From contig JBKBQA010000004.1 of the NCBI GenBank assembly GCA_046292765.1, forward strand, positions 251,615 through 315,614: 64,000 nucleotides of DNA, read 5' to 3'. The notes under the pieces were generated by a model. It worked only from the letters and a program-made list of their open reading frames with translations, did no database searches and had not been told where the DNA came from. Shown in pieces: positions 8,757 through 17,851 of this stretch. The first letter of the stretch is position 1. The number at the start of each line of letters is the position of its first letter. The translations under genes were made by a program, and so were the position numbers. This DNA is from PGZG01 sp046292765 (GTDB taxonomy: Bacteria; Pseudomonadota; Gammaproteobacteria; Pseudomonadales; Alcanivoracaceae).

Positions 8757-9391
8757 TCCGGTCGCTTGCTCAGCGGGTACTCGCACAGATCCTCGATAAT
8801 GCAGCTGCCGCACTTCGGCTTACGGGCAATGCAAGTGTAGCGACCGTGCAGGATCAGCCAGTGGTGGGCATCAAGCTTGAACTCATCGGGGATCACCCGC
8901 AGAAGGCGTCGTTCGACTTCCAGAACATTCTTGCCGGGGGCAATTTTCGTTCGATTGGAGACGCGGAAGATATGGGTATCGACCGCAATGGTGGGTTGGC
9001 CGAAGGCGGTATTCAGCACCACATTGGCGGTCTTGCGGCCGACGCCGGGGAGCGCTTCGAGAGCGTCGCGTTCCTGCGGCACTTCACTGTTGTGCTGTTC
9101 AATCAGAATCCGGCAGGTTTTGATGATGTTCTCGGCTTTGGCGTTAAACAGGCCAATGGTCTTGATGTATTGCTTTAACCCCTCTACGCCCAGGGCAAGG
9201 ATGGCTTCCGGCGTATTGGCCACCGGAAACAGTCTGGAGGTGGCCTTGTTGACGCCCACGTCCGTGGCTTGAGCGGAGAGGGTGACGGCCACCAGCAGCT
9301 CAAACGGCGTGGAGTAACTCAGCTCCGTGGTCGGCGCCGGATTATGGTCCCGCAGCCGGGCAAAAATTTCAGTGCGCTTGTGTCGGTTCAT
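8750..9391 (-). CDS. nth: Endonuclease III (DNA glycosylase/AP lyase)
   Basis: The 213-residue base-excision repair enzyme removes oxidised pyrimidines. It aligns with E. coli Nth throughout: the helix-hairpin-helix LPGVGRKTANVVLN with catalytic Lys, VDTHIFRV with catalytic Asp, and the C-terminal 4Fe-4S ligands in CIARKPKCGSCIIEDLC. The ATG at 9391 (MNRHKRTEIF) matches the E. coli start; an upstream ATG adds ten unconserved residues. In many gammaproteobacteria nth directly follows rsxE; here one extra gene lies between them. Confidence 0.96.
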   Translation of the reverse strand: MNRHKRTEIFARLRDHNPAPTTELSYSTPFELLVAVTLSAQATDVGVNKATSRLFPVANTPEAILALGVEGLKQYIKTIGLFNAKAENIIKTCRILIEQHNSEVPQERDALEALPGVGRKTANVVLNTAFGQPTIAVDTHIFRVSNRTKIAPGKNVLEVERRLLRVIPDEFKLDAHHWLILHGRYTCIARKPKCGSCIIEDLCEYPLSKRPDY

Positions 9392-10832
9392 TCTTGCCTT
9401 GCTCGGACTCAATATCGTCAAGACGTGGAATGCTCGGGTCCTGCTCGCAGCGACTGGGTCGCTTCTCCGGGGCCGGAATCGGACGAGGCCTTAGAAGGTA
9501 TGTGGGATGAGCACTCAAGGCACTTTCCGCTGTGTACTCTGACGGCGGTGGAGCAGCTGGATAGCCCCGCTCTCCCTGACCGTCCGTGCCGGCAGACCAC
9601 AAAAGCTGATGCTCCCAATCATAGCGGATGGGGGTAGGTGAGAACGGGTCCTGGGGGGGCTCGGAAAGCACTTCGTCGAGTGATCGGGCCGGCTGTCCGT
9701 AGGTAAGTTCATACTGTTTTAATGCCAGCGCGATCTGCAGGCTGCTGACAAAGAAGTCGGTAAGGCAGTGATTGACGTTTAGCCGCTGAACAAACCCGTC
9801 CGTGTTTGGCACTCTGGCGATGGCTGAGTCGGGAGTAAAGTAATCAGACCAGTGCCGGGCGCCGGGCGCTGGGGGAGTCGAGTCATGCAGTGCTGTGCAG
9901 GGCATGGCCATTATCTCAAGGTGCCTGGTCTGCTGATCAGCAACATGGCGGTCGAACGTCTGCCAGTGGCTGTAAAAGCGGGGGAACATATAGGAGAGTG
10001 TATCGTATACCGCTTCGCCACAAATCAGCTGTTGATCTTCTTCCAGCACATGACAGTCTTCGGCCCACCAAGGATAAAAATTGATTGCATTAGACAAGCG
10101 GGTTGAGAACGGTGTGTTGACGTGACTCAGGAAGGCTAGCCGGGAAAACAGCGCCTCATTCTGGGATACTTTTGCAGGTAAAGAGTCGTATGGGAAAGAC
10201 AGTTGGTTGGCACTGAGGATTAGCCGCTCCAACTCCTCCAGGCTTGCCGCATCGGCTATCAATCGCTGCAGGGTGGAAACAAGGGAAAGCTGCTCTCTCT
10301 GGGCCAAGAAGAGCGATATCAGGGTCGCGCCCTCATCCCGGTAGAGCAGCTTGATCATGTGTGCTGCGTCCAGAAAAAGCTCACTGCCTTCCTCCTGTTG
10401 CCCATTCTGCCAATGCCACTGGCCAGCGCTGATAATCACCGACATTATCCGGAATACATCCGAGTAGCTGTAGCTATGGATGTCAACGGCATAGTCGGAG
10501 CGCATGGCGTCAAAGCGTCTCAGGTCTCTCACCAGAGGGAAGAGTTCGGCCGACTGTAAGATCTGGCGTTCTATTTTATTGCTGTCCCATGGCCGCTGCT
10601 GCCGAGCCATCTGAATGATGTCCGGGTCGACGGTATGAGAGGTATCAACAAATATCTGTTGCCACAGCGGAAAGGCATTCTGCTCATCCGCTACGGATGG
10701 CAGTTCGGCGATCAGAGCCTCGCGGTCTGGTAGCGGGGCAGAGTCAGCGCCAAGCGTGAGCAGTAGCAGGGCTGACACCGGCACTAGCACAAGCGCAAGT
10801 ATCAGGGGGGCAAGAAAGTTTTTGATTCGCAT
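9369..10832 (-). CDS. Unrecognised membrane-anchored protein between rsxE and nth
   Basis: The predicted 487-residue protein has one N-terminal hydrophobic segment (residues about 5-28) after a short basic start, then a soluble, mostly helical body with many Trp and Tyr. A single-pass inner-membrane anchor or uncleaved signal is likely. A C-terminal stretch (LKQYELTYGQPARSLDEVL, then PFSPTPIRYDWEHQLLWSAG) resembles pseudopilin-like or hypothetical proteins that report a periplasmic domain. No enzyme motif was found. A start at 10847 (MRPPDM) is equally possible. It lies 12-27 bases after rsxE and overlaps nth by 23 bases, so it is in the operon. Confidence 0.7.
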   Translation of the reverse strand: MRIKNFLAPLILALVLVPVSALLLLTLGADSAPLPDREALIAELPSVADEQNAFPLWQQIFVDTSHTVDPDIIQMARQQRPWDSNKIERQILQSAELFPLVRDLRRFDAMRSDYAVDIHSYSYSDVFRIMSVIISAGQWHWQNGQQEEGSELFLDAAHMIKLLYRDEGATLISLFLAQREQLSLVSTLQRLIADAASLEELERLILSANQLSFPYDSLPAKVSQNEALFSRLAFLSHVNTPFSTRLSNAINFYPWWAEDCHVLEEDQQLICGEAVYDTLSYMFPRFYSHWQTFDRHVADQQTRHLEIMAMPCTALHDSTPPAPGARHWSDYFTPDSAIARVPNTDGFVQRLNVNHCLTDFFVSSLQIALALKQYELTYGQPARSLDEVLSEPPQDPFSPTPIRYDWEHQLLWSAGTDGQGERGYPAAPPPSEYTAESALSAHPTYLLRPRPIPAPEKRPSRCEQDPSIPRLDDIESEQGKNEPTQAH

Positions 10833-10859
10833 GTCTGGTGGTCTCATGCCCTGTGATAA

Positions 10860-11567
10860 TCAGGCCACCGAGCCCGTGGTGCGCACCCGGCGGCTGGTTT
10901 TTGGTTCGGCGTCGGCGCGACGTTTGGCGGCGTCCTTGAGGCGTTTGTCGAGCACATTCTTGGCGGCAATGATCAGACCAAGACCGATAAAGGCGCCGGG
11001 TGGCAGAACGGCCAGCAGGAAGCCGCGGTAATCTTCGATCAGGGTGATCTCCCAGCTGGCGGCGGCAGGGCCGAACAGCAATTCCATATTGGTCATCAGG
11101 GTGCCAAGGCCGAGCGCTTCGCGCAGGGCGCCCAGTAGTACCAGCACTACCAGAAAGCCGAGGCCCATCATGGCGCCATCGAGCATGGAAGGTAACACGC
11201 CATGTTTTGATGCGAAGGCATCAGCGCGGCCCAGCACGGCGCAGTTGGTCACGATCAGGGGAATGAAGATGCCAAGGATTTCGTAGAGCTCGAAGGTGAG
11301 TGCCTGCATCAGCATTTCAATCACGGTGACCAGTGCGGCGATGATCATCACGAATGCCGGCAACCGGATTGCCGGCGTGACATAGTGACGAATCAGCGAC
11401 ACGCAGGTATTCGAACCGGCCAGCACCGCCATGGTGGCGAGCCCCAGCCCCAGCGCGTTCACCACGGTGCCGGACACCGCCAGCAGTGGGCACAGGCCAA
11501 GGATTTGCACCGTGGCGGGGTTATTGTTCCACAGGCCATCGAGGCTGATCTTGCGGTAATCAGTCAT
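10860..11567 (-). CDS. rsxE: Rnf/Rsx complex integral membrane subunit E
   Basis: The 235-residue polytopic protein is homologous to RsxA and carries the signature NPATVQILGLCPLLAVS near the N-terminus and FIPLIVTNCAVLGRADAFA in the middle. RsxE and RsxA form the symmetric membrane pair of the ion-translocating ferredoxin:NAD oxidoreductase. The C-terminal 30 residues are basic and cytoplasmic. The ATG at 11567 overlaps the rsxG stop by eight bases, which indicates coupled translation. Confidence 0.95.
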   Translation of the reverse strand: MTDYRKISLDGLWNNNPATVQILGLCPLLAVSGTVVNALGLGLATMAVLAGSNTCVSLIRHYVTPAIRLPAFVMIIAALVTVIEMLMQALTFELYEILGIFIPLIVTNCAVLGRADAFASKHGVLPSMLDGAMMGLGFLVVLVLLGALREALGLGTLMTNMELLFGPAAASWEITLIEDYRGFLLAVLPPGAFIGLGLIIAAKNVLDKRLKDAAKRRADAEPKTSRRVRTTGSVA

Positions 11568-12207
11568 CGCAGGTCTCCATGGCAGCGGCGCGGGCGGGAA
11601 GGTCGAACAGCGTTGCCTGTTCGCGGGCAACATACTGAAGGGTGCGATGCACGGCGCCGACGACCGCCCTCGGCGTGATGGTGGCGCCGGTAAAGGCGTC
11701 AAAAATGCCGCCATCCTTTCTGACGGCCCACCCGGCATCAGCAGGGTTGCTTAATGAACGGTTGTTGAAGCCGGCAATCCAGTCGGACTTGCGGATATCG
11801 ATACTGTCGCCGAGCCCCGGTGTTTCATTATGCGGAGGCGTCACCCGGACACCGGTGATGATGCCGTGGGTATCCACACCCACCAGCAGACGAATCGCGC
11901 CACCATAGCCATCCGGTGTGGTGGCTTGCAGCACCAGTCCAGCCGGTTCGCCATTGCTTCTTGCCCGATAGACACTGTGTGTGCCACGGCCGAGCAACGG
12001 ATCCTCCACCACCACCATGTCGGCGAGCAGGGCATTGTCGAAGCGAGCCGCCGGCATCACTTCAATCAGTGATCCCTTCAGTGCCAGCTCGCGATTACAG
12101 TTGATGCGCTCAAGCGTGCCAGCATTGGTCAGCGCCAGTATGGCGGCGGTGCTTACCGCAAACAGCGATAGCACCAGCGAGTTACGGGTAATCGCCTGAC
12201 CAATCAT
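11560..12207 (-). CDS. rsxG: Rnf/Rsx complex FMN-binding subunit G
   Basis: The 215-residue protein has one N-terminal membrane helix (residues 9-28) and a periplasmic FMN-binding domain. The motif FTGATITPRAV contains the Thr to which FMN is attached covalently in this family; HNETPGLGD is the other typical stretch. It transfers electrons within the Rnf complex. It overlaps rsxD by four bases and rsxE by eight. Confidence 0.95.
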   Translation of the reverse strand: MIGQAITRNSLVLSLFAVSTAAILALTNAGTLERINCNRELALKGSLIEVMPAARFDNALLADMVVVEDPLLGRGTHSVYRARSNGEPAGLVLQATTPDGYGGAIRLLVGVDTHGIITGVRVTPPHNETPGLGDSIDIRKSDWIAGFNNRSLSNPADAGWAVRKDGGIFDAFTGATITPRAVVGAVHRTLQYVAREQATLFDLPARAAAMETCDD

Positions 12208-13226
12208 CGCACCACTCCCCGTTTCGCCTTGTGATGGCCATAGGTGCGTGGTTGGGTGTAGTAATCAATCGTTGGCGCCGCCAGATTCATCAGCAGCACC
12301 GCGAACGCCACGGCGTCCGGATAGCCGCCATGGCTGCGGATCACCCATACCAGTACGCCGATCAGGGCAGCGAAAATAAGCCGGCCGTAGCGGCTGGTGG
12401 CGCCGCTGACCGGATCGGTGGCAATGAAGAAGGCGCCGAACATGGCCGCGCCGCTGAACAGGTGAAACAGTGGGCTGGCATAACGGCTGCTGTCGTAGAG
12501 CCAGAACGGCAATGCCGTCAGCGCCAGTCCGGCGAGCATGGCAACCGGGATATGCCAGCTGATGATCCGGCGTGCCAGCAAATAAAGGCCACCGAGCAGA
12601 AAGGCGACGTTAACCCATTCCCAACCAAGGCCGGCAAACTGGCCATGCAGGATGGATTGGGCCGCGAGCTGCTCTTCGTTGCCGGCCCAGGTGCGGAAGC
12701 TGTCCAGTGGTGTTGCTCCAGTAAACGCATCGGCGTTGGCACTCGCCAGTGTCATGCGCAGGGAGTCGAACCAGGATGGTGCCTCGTGGGGACCAATCCA
12801 GCGTGTCATCTCCAGGGGAAACGAGATCAGCAGCACAACATAGCCGACCATGGCGGGATTGAACGGGTTCATGCCAAGACCGCCGTAGAGCTGCTTGGCA
12901 AGGACAATGGCAGCGAGCACGCCGATTACGATCAGCCACCAGGGTGCGGTGGGCGGAATCGCCAGCGCCAGCAACACCGCTGTGAGTACAGCACTCCAGT
13001 CGCGCAGCGCAAAGCTCACATCGTAGCCGCGCCACTTTCGCATCGCGGCCTCTGCCGCCACCGCCACAGGAATCGCGACCGCCAGATTAAACAGCGTGCC
13101 CCAGCCAAATAGCCAGGTCAGTGCGACCACGCCGGGCAGGGTGGCGTAGATCACCTGGCGCATGAACGCCCCGGTGTGGTTGCCGCTGCGGGTGGTGTGA
13201 GGTGAGGTGACGGTGATCAGGCTCAT
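12204..13226 (-). CDS. rsxD: Rnf/Rsx complex integral membrane subunit D
   Basis: The 340-residue polytopic subunit has about nine hydrophobic segments and the family motif GMNPFNPAMVGYV. The sequence DAFTGATPLD contains the Thr expected to carry covalent FMN. It forms part of the ion pathway of the Rnf complex, which uses electron flow between ferredoxin and NAD to move ions, or in E. coli keeps SoxR reduced. It starts with ATG at 13226, overlapping the rsxC stop. Confidence 0.95.
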   Translation of the reverse strand: MSLITVTSPHTTRSGNHTGAFMRQVIYATLPGVVALTWLFGWGTLFNLAVAIPVAVAAEAAMRKWRGYDVSFALRDWSAVLTAVLLALAIPPTAPWWLIVIGVLAAIVLAKQLYGGLGMNPFNPAMVGYVVLLISFPLEMTRWIGPHEAPSWFDSLRMTLASANADAFTGATPLDSFRTWAGNEEQLAAQSILHGQFAGLGWEWVNVAFLLGGLYLLARRIISWHIPVAMLAGLALTALPFWLYDSSRYASPLFHLFSGAAMFGAFFIATDPVSGATSRYGRLIFAALIGVLVWVIRSHGGYPDAVAFAVLLMNLAAPTIDYYTQPRTYGHHKAKRGVVR

Positions 13227-15598
13227 GCGTCTGCCAGTCCCTGTTCGTCAGTGGCGGCCTTGAGCGCGCCGGCGGCAACCTGCGCTTCCCGCTGCAACGC
13301 GTCCAGTTCGCGACTCAGGACATTGATGCGTTCGTCATCACCCTTGATCCGGGCTGCTTCCAGATCGCGGCCCTTTTCCCGTGCCGCCGCTTCGGTGCGC
13401 GCAGCTTCGATCTTCAGTGTTTTCAGATCACTGCCACTGGCGCGCAGATCGGCTTTGGCTTGATCCACCAGCATGCCCAGGGCGTCCCGCGCCTTGTCGG
13501 ATTTCAGTTTGAAGCGTTGCACCTGTTGGCGCAGCTCATCGAGATTATCAGCGCCATCGCGTTCGGCCCGTTCAAGGGCAGCGCTGGCTTCCTTGAACTG
13601 CTTGTGAGAAATGTTGAAGGCAGTCTTCAGTGCCTTCATCTTTTGTGCCCGTTCGGCGCCGTGATCTTTGCTTTCGTCTTTGTCGACAGCTGTCACGGTG
13701 TCGGTAACGGCGGGGGTAGTCGTGGCGGGCGCAGCCGGTCCGGCTTCTCGCACTGCCGCCTTGGCGGCATCCGCTTTGGCTTTCAGGCCATCCGCCTCGG
13801 CGCGCAAGGTGGCAACATCATCGCGCCCATCTGCTTCCGCTTCTTTTAACGCCTTGACGGCGGCCTTGTAGGCGGATGACGCTTCAAGGGAAGCAGCCTT
13901 CAGTGCCGCCACATCGACTTTTGGTGCAGCGGGCGCGGTGCCGGCATCACGTACTGCCGCTTTGGCGGCGTCCGCTTTCGCTTTTAACTGCTCTGCCTGA
14001 GTGGCAAGTGCAGCAACGTCGTCGCTGCCACTGGTCTCTGCTTCTTTCAGTGCCTTGACGGCGGCCTTGTAGGCGGCAGAGGCTTCAAGCGATGCTGTTT
14101 TGAGGGCGGCCACGTCGACGCCCGGCGGGGTAGCGGCAGGTTTGCTGACTTCCAGTCGTGCCTTGCGACGTGCTTCCTTCTCAGCCTGTTCCCTCTCCAG
14201 TCGTGCCTGGCGGGCCTCGAAACGAAGGCGCGCCCGGTCGGCTTTCTGCTGCTCTGCGGCGGCCTTGCGTACTTCGCCTTTGGCAAAGCGGTAGTACTGC
14301 ACTAGAGGGATATGGCTCGGGCAAACAAAGGCGCAAGCGCCGCACTCAATACAGTCCATCAGGTTGTAATGCTGAGCTTGTTCCAGATCCTGATTCTTTG
14401 CATACCAGTAGAGCTGTTGTGGTAACAAATCCGCCGGGCAGACGTCGGCACAGCTGCCGCAGCGGATGCAGGGCTGCTCCGGTGCTGGCGCTGGCAGTTC
14501 GGCTTCAGTGGCGGCCAGCAGGCAGTTACTGGTCTTCACCACCGGGATCGCAGTGCTGTGCAGGGTAAAGCCCATCATCGGCCCTCCCATCACCAGTCGG
14601 CCAATGCGCTCTCGATCCGCGCCCGCACAATCGAGCAGTGTGCTCACCGGTGTACCGAGCAGTACATCGACATTGCCCGGCTCTCTGAGCGCCTTGCCGG
14701 TCAGGGTGGTAACGCGACTGATCAGCGGTTCTCCCACCACAATGGCGCGGTAGATGGCCCGCGCGGTGCCGATATTTTGGCAGACCACGCCGACCTGGGC
14801 CGGGATGCCGCCGCTTGGCACTTCCTTGCCGGTGAGCATGTAGATCAATTGCTTCTCGCCACCGGAGGGATATTTGGTCGGCACCACGGCGATCTCGATA
14901 CCGGTGCCGGTGGCGGCGCGGCGCATGGCTTGGATGGCTTCCGGTTTGTTGTCCTCGATGCCGACGATGACTTCCTTCGGGTTGAGGATGTGGCGGATGA
15001 TTTCGATGCCACCAATAATTTCGGCTGCGCGCTCGCGCATCAGCATGTCATCTGCAGTGATGTAGGGCTCACATTCCACCGCGTTGATTACCAGCTGCTC
15101 GATCGGATGCTCCGGGCGCGGGCTCAGTTTTACCGCAGTCGGAAAGCCGGCGCCGCCCATGCCAGCGATCCCTGCCTCGCGTAATCGCGCTACCAGTGCG
15201 GTGGGAGGGCAGCAGGTGCGCCAGTCCGGCAACGGATGCAGCTCGCACCACTCTTCCTTGCCATCCGGTTCAAGCACAATGCAAGGCGCATCAAGGCCAG
15301 AGGGATGCTGGATCGGACGGGCGCCGATGGCGACCACCACTGCGGAGGTAGGCGCATGAACCGGTACGCTGACGGCGCCCTGAGCTTCGGCAATCTTCTG
15401 GCCCTTGAGAACACGCTGGCCGATCTCCACCACTGCCTTGGCCGGCGCGCCAAGGTGCATGTTGAGTGGCAGAATCAGTTGCGGCGGTAGCGGTGCCGGG
15501 CGAATGGGCCGCTGGTTGGACAGGCTTTTGTGCTGCGGCGGATGAATGCCACCGTGGAAATCGAATAGCACGCGCGGCTTGCCGATGGAGGCTGTCAC
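13223..15598 (-). CDS. rsxC: Rnf/Rsx complex electron-transfer subunit C
   Basis: The 791-residue protein has an N-terminal NADH/FMN-binding region like respiratory complex I NuoF (GMGGAGFPTAVKL near residue 137) and two 4Fe-4S clusters (CIRCGSCADVCPADLLP and CIECGACAFVCPSHIPL, residues about 375-435). The C-terminal 350 residues are Ala/Lys/Glu-rich and predicted coiled coil; they contain two near-identical 60-residue units. This tail is a common but variable trait of gammaproteobacterial RsxC. It overlaps both rsxB and rsxD by four bases. Confidence 0.95.
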   Translation of the reverse strand: MTASIGKPRVLFDFHGGIHPPQHKSLSNQRPIRPAPLPPQLILPLNMHLGAPAKAVVEIGQRVLKGQKIAEAQGAVSVPVHAPTSAVVVAIGARPIQHPSGLDAPCIVLEPDGKEEWCELHPLPDWRTCCPPTALVARLREAGIAGMGGAGFPTAVKLSPRPEHPIEQLVINAVECEPYITADDMLMRERAAEIIGGIEIIRHILNPKEVIVGIEDNKPEAIQAMRRAATGTGIEIAVVPTKYPSGGEKQLIYMLTGKEVPSGGIPAQVGVVCQNIGTARAIYRAIVVGEPLISRVTTLTGKALREPGNVDVLLGTPVSTLLDCAGADRERIGRLVMGGPMMGFTLHSTAIPVVKTSNCLLAATEAELPAPAPEQPCIRCGSCADVCPADLLPQQLYWYAKNQDLEQAQHYNLMDCIECGACAFVCPSHIPLVQYYRFAKGEVRKAAAEQQKADRARLRFEARQARLEREQAEKEARRKARLEVSKPAATPPGVDVAALKTASLEASAAYKAAVKALKEAETSGSDDVAALATQAEQLKAKADAAKAAVRDAGTAPAAPKVDVAALKAASLEASSAYKAAVKALKEAEADGRDDVATLRAEADGLKAKADAAKAAVREAGPAAPATTTPAVTDTVTAVDKDESKDHGAERAQKMKALKTAFNISHKQFKEASAALERAERDGADNLDELRQQVQRFKLKSDKARDALGMLVDQAKADLRASGSDLKTLKIEAARTEAAAREKGRDLEAARIKGDDERINVLSRELDALQREAQVAAGALKAATDEQGLADA
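13741..14118 (-). repeat. Two tandem 60-residue repeats in the RsxC tail
   Basis: Two units of about 180 bases (roughly 13741-13919 and 13942-14118) encode nearly the same segment. Each opens with VDVAALK, continues with AYKAAVKALKEAE and ends with KAKADAAKAAVR. The unit number is likely to vary between strains by slippage or unequal crossing over. Confidence 0.85.
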
Positions 15599-16176
15599 AG
15601 GTTCACCAGCGGGATCAGATTGTCAGGACGATTGCCGACACCGGGCGGACGCTGCCAGCTCCAGGTGTTCAGGGTCGGCGCCAGCTCCACCATGTCGATG
15701 CAATCCACCGGGCAAGGTTCGACACACAAATCGCAGCCGGTGCATTCATCCGCAATCACGGTGTGCATCAGTTTGGCGGCACCGACGATGGCATCCACAG
15801 GACAAGCCTGAATGCATTTGGTGCAACCGATGCACTCGTCTTCGCGAATCACTGCCACTCGTTTGACGTCGACGGCGCTGCCTTCCTCCGCATCAAGGGG
15901 CAGGACTTCGCGGCCGAGCAATTCAGACAGCGCCACCACGGTGACTTCACCGCCGGGCGGGCAGCGGTTGTGATCTTCGCCGCCGGCAATGGCTTCGGCA
16001 TAGGGGCGGCAGCCGGGGTGACCACACTGGCCGCACTGGGTCTGCGGCAGCAGGGCATCAATCTGGTCGACGATGGGATCGCCCTCGACGCGGAATTTCT
16101 CCGAGGCAAAGCCGAGCAGAGCGCCAAATACGGCGGCCAGCGCGAGCAGGGCAACGATGGCGAGTAAAATTGTCAT
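15595..16176 (-). CDS. rsxB: Rnf/Rsx complex ferredoxin subunit B
   Basis: The 193-residue iron-sulfur protein has an N-terminal membrane anchor (residues 3-22), a CxxC-type cluster site QCGQCGHPGCRPYAEA and two ferredoxin 4Fe-4S motifs (CIGCTKCIQACPVDA and CTGCDLCVEPCPVDCID). It passes electrons within the Rnf complex. It sits between rsxA (13-base gap) and rsxC (four-base overlap). Confidence 0.95.
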   Translation of the reverse strand: MTILLAIVALLALAAVFGALLGFASEKFRVEGDPIVDQIDALLPQTQCGQCGHPGCRPYAEAIAGGEDHNRCPPGGEVTVVALSELLGREVLPLDAEEGSAVDVKRVAVIREDECIGCTKCIQACPVDAIVGAAKLMHTVIADECTGCDLCVEPCPVDCIDMVELAPTLNTWSWQRPPGVGNRPDNLIPLVNL

Positions 16177-16189
16177 TACAGAATCGCCG

Positions 16190-16774
16190 TCACAGTTTAA
16201 TCAATCCCGAGAAGCCCATGAACGCCAGTGACATCAGGCCGGCAGTGATGAGACCAATGCTCGGGCCGCGAAACGCCACGGGCACATCGGCAACGGCAAT
16301 GCGCTCACGCATGGCCGCAAACAGCACCAGCACCAGCGAGAAACCCAGCGCCGCACCAAAACCGTAGGTGAGGGAAGACATAAAGGTGGCATCTTCCTTG
16401 CGCACATTCAGCAGCGCCACACCAAGCACGGCACAGTTTGAGGTGATCAGTGGCAAGAACACGCCAAGCACCCGATACAACAGCGGACTCGCCTTGCGGA
16501 CAAACATTTCCGTGAACTGCACCGCCACCGCAATCACCAGAATGAAGGAAATGGTGCGCAAGTATTCGAGCTGCAGCGGCACCAGAATCCAGCTCCAGGT
16601 GAGATAGGCGAGTACCGAGGAGAGTGTCAGCACGAAGGTGGTGGCCAGCGACATGCCCATGGCGGTCTCGACCTTATTCGAGACACCCATAAACGGGCAC
16701 AGGCCCAGAAACTGGACCAGCACAAAGTTATTCACCAGCACGGCGCTGATCAGGATCAGAACGGTCTCGGTCAT
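16190..16774 (-). CDS. rsxA: Rnf/Rsx complex integral membrane subunit A
   Basis: The 194-residue polytopic subunit, first in the operon, has six hydrophobic segments. It carries the signature VNNFVLVQFLGLCPFMGVS and LPLITSNCAVLGVALLN; the paired Cys of the RsxA/RsxE family are expected to hold a membrane iron-sulfur site. The operon promoter should lie in the roughly 100 bases upstream of 16774, though no strong consensus was recognised. Confidence 0.95.
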   Translation of the reverse strand: MTETVLILISAVLVNNFVLVQFLGLCPFMGVSNKVETAMGMSLATTFVLTLSSVLAYLTWSWILVPLQLEYLRTISFILVIAVAVQFTEMFVRKASPLLYRVLGVFLPLITSNCAVLGVALLNVRKEDATFMSSLTYGFGAALGFSLVLVLFAAMRERIAVADVPVAFRGPSIGLITAGLMSLAFMGFSGLIKL

Positions 16775-16957
16775 GGTCGTGTGACCAACCCCTATACAAT
16801 ACGTTTACCCGAAGCGAAGGCGCATAGTATGGGCCACCGGCCGGAGCGCCTCAAGAATGATTCCGAATAAGCTCAAGTCATTGATCGGCCGGCATTACAT
16901 CGACAGATTCTAGGGGCATGTCCGGGTCGCCGTCGGGACTGCGCATCGGTGCTACTG

Positions 16958-16986
16958 TTGACACATGGGTACAACAGTCGGCTGAT
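16958..16986 (+). promoter_or_regulatory. Candidate sigma-70 -35 element before the yqjD-like trio
   Basis: A perfect TTGACA lies at 16958-16963. The -10 region 17 bases on (GCTGAT) is weak, so the site is only suggestive. The rest of 16775-17042 separates divergent rsxA and the yqjD-like gene and shows no other recognisable structure. Confidence 0.35.
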
Positions 16987-17042
16987 TGAAGCTTGACCGC
17001 CGTCGTGCTTCTATGGAATTCACTATGACAGGAGTCCTTATC

Positions 17043-17339
17043 ATGAACGATGAAACCAGCAATTTCGTGTCAACCAGTAGCGCGCCAACCAATAGCTCGC
17101 CAACTAAGGGCGCACCGACCACCGGCCGCGTCGCCCACAGTCTTCACGACGCGGTGGATGCCGCCGCAGCCAAAGCCAGCGGTGCGGAAGAGCATCTGCG
17201 CGAGCAGGCAGGAAAGGCCCGCACCCGCGCCGGCGAGGTGGCGGGGACCGTTGCCAGCTATGCCCGAGACAATCCGTTGGCGGCAATGGGTATCGCCTTC
17301 GCCGCCGGAGTGGTAGTCGCTTCCCTGGCCCGGCGTTAA
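17043..17339 (+). CDS. YqjD/ElaB-family (DUF883) inner-membrane protein
   Basis: The 98-residue protein has a Ser/Thr/Pro-rich start, a charged amphipathic helix with alternating Arg/Glu (residues about 40-75) and a C-terminal membrane helix (AMGIAFAAGVVVASLARR). This layout is that of E. coli YqjD/ElaB, C-tail-anchored proteins that bind ribosomes in stationary phase. The ATG at 17043 follows an AGGAG. It is the first gene of a YqjD-YqjE-like trio. Confidence 0.85.
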   Translation: MNDETSNFVSTSSAPTNSSPTKGAPTTGRVAHSLHDAVDAAAAKASGAEEHLREQAGKARTRAGEVAGTVASYARDNPLAAMGIAFAAGVVVASLARR

Positions 17340-17341
17340 GC

Positions 17342-17851
17342 GTGACGGACGAGACTTCAGCACCGGAAAACACAGAGTCCGGAGACGTCGCTCGTACCGA
17401 AGCGAACCCCGTCAATGAAAGGAGTCCCGGAGCGGATTCGACCGGTCCGGAGCAACAGCGCCGACAGGATGATGCCGCCCAGATGCTGGTGCGTGACCTG
17501 TCCCGGATAAGCGCCGGCTTTGCCGACCTGTTCCGCGACAGTGTTGCCCTGCTCAAGGCCGAGTCGCGCCTGTTCGCGTCGACGCTGCTGCTGATTCTGG
17601 TGCTGGCGGTGGTGACCGGCTTTCTGCTCGCTGGTGCCACGCTGCTGCTGGTGGCGACGCCGGTGGTGCTGCTGATCGAGCTGGGTTGGGTTGGGCCGAC
17701 GGCAGCGTTGGTGGCGGTGCTGGTGATGCTGGTGCTGGTTGCCGTCCTGTTAATGCGGCTGATTGCACGGCTTGGCCGTGAACTGGTGTTCCGGCGTAGC
17801 CGGGCCGCACTTGGACGCTGGTCCGGACGTGATCAGGATGGAGCTGCTTGA
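17342..17851 (+). CDS. YqjE-like phage-holin-family membrane protein
   Basis: The 169-residue protein has an acidic, disordered first 50 residues, an amphipathic helix and two long hydrophobic hairpins (residues about 80-105 and 115-140). It belongs to the putative actinobacterial holin-X/YqjE family. The function is unknown; in E. coli yqjE lies between yqjD and yqjK, as here. The start is GTG two bases after the previous stop. A later start is possible because the N-terminus is not conserved. Confidence 0.75.
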   Translation: MTDETSAPENTESGDVARTEANPVNERSPGADSTGPEQQRRQDDAAQMLVRDLSRISAGFADLFRDSVALLKAESRLFASTLLLILVLAVVTGFLLAGATLLLVATPVVLLIELGWVGPTAALVAVLVMLVLVAVLLMRLIARLGRELVFRRSRAALGRWSGRDQDGAA

